NCBI RefSeq assembly: GCF_014203605.1
Contig: NZ_JACHJJ010000006.1
Coordinates: 1 to 64,000 of the forward strand
Direction of reading: 5' to 3'
From: Thiemannella venezuelensis
GTDB lineage: Bacteria; Actinomycetota; Actinomycetes; Streptosporangiales; Streptosporangiaceae
Length of the DNA: 64,000 nt
The notes beneath the pieces are model-generated. The model did no database searches. It was not told where the DNA came from and saw nothing but the letters and a program-made list of their open reading frames with translations. Positions 61,331 to 64,000 of the stretch are shown piece after piece. The position numbers and the translations under genes are program-made. Position 1 is the stretch's first letter, and each line of letters starts with the position of its first letter.

Positions 61331-64000
<2,670 letters not shown>

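Overview
This window is a stretch of chromosome from a very GC-rich actinomycete. DUF397 and DUF5753-type regulator genes, a complete GlgE-pathway cluster, SARP-type regulation, several soluble-N-terminus Ser/Thr kinases, GTG/TTG starts and many probable leaderless promoters all point that way. A member of the Streptosporangiales is my best guess, but that is inference from gene content and style, not from a marker gene. No tRNA, rRNA, insertion sequence or CRISPR array was seen.

Region 1 (1-5363) is an accessory zone with lower-GC genes and gene debris. It holds a six-segment membrane protein, a DUF397 gene, and the facing remains of a DUF5753 regulator and a HATPase gene fused head to head by a deletion. 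It also holds a DUF234-type ATPase behind a 29-bp perfect palindrome, a Phd/RelE toxin-antitoxin pair, two more truncated regulators, and a small membrane protein coupled to a lipoprotein.

Region 2 (5411-17936) is glycogen/alpha-glucan metabolism. On the minus strand lie glgE, treS, pep2 and glgB, which together turn trehalose into maltose-1-phosphate and branched glucan; glgP is divergent. A two-gene secreted copper-amine-oxidase-like pair, with an altered cofactor motif, sits between pep2 and glgB.

Region 3 (18060-24769) has two paralogous membrane proteins flanking a FAD oxidoreductase, a tandem CrcB pair, a GNAT protein, a small antitoxin-like protein and a flippase/GT2 fusion. Region 4 (24796-31161) starts with an iron-box-like operator. 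One tight plus-strand operon follows: epimerase, GT-C-like membrane protein, mini-lipoprotein and an FbpABC-type ferric-iron ABC importer. This suggests iron-controlled surface glycan work and iron uptake.

Region 5 (31299-35421) holds an amylo-1,6-glucosidase-family protein, a GT4 and an enoyl-CoA hydratase. Region 6 (35480-39755) is the best candidate for an undescribed system: a coiled-coil protein, a QueC-like PP-loop ATPase with a four-Cys site, a relay of two micro-ORFs, a DppA-like D-aminopeptidase and a Tat-type FAD amine oxidase, all overlapping or nearly touching. Region 7 (40047-50131) has three paralogous Ser/Thr kinases, a large SARP/AAA regulator and a hemerythrin-like protein.

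Region 8 (50462-64000) is mostly housekeeping: etfBA, an MFS exporter with its TetR regulator, a cysteine desulfurase, an ABC transporter, a DUF695-like protein, mnmA, a metallo-beta-lactamase-fold hydrolase, a core methionine synthase, a small secreted protein and the 5' part of ligA. The cysteine desulfurase and MnmA likely act together in tRNA 2-thiolation.
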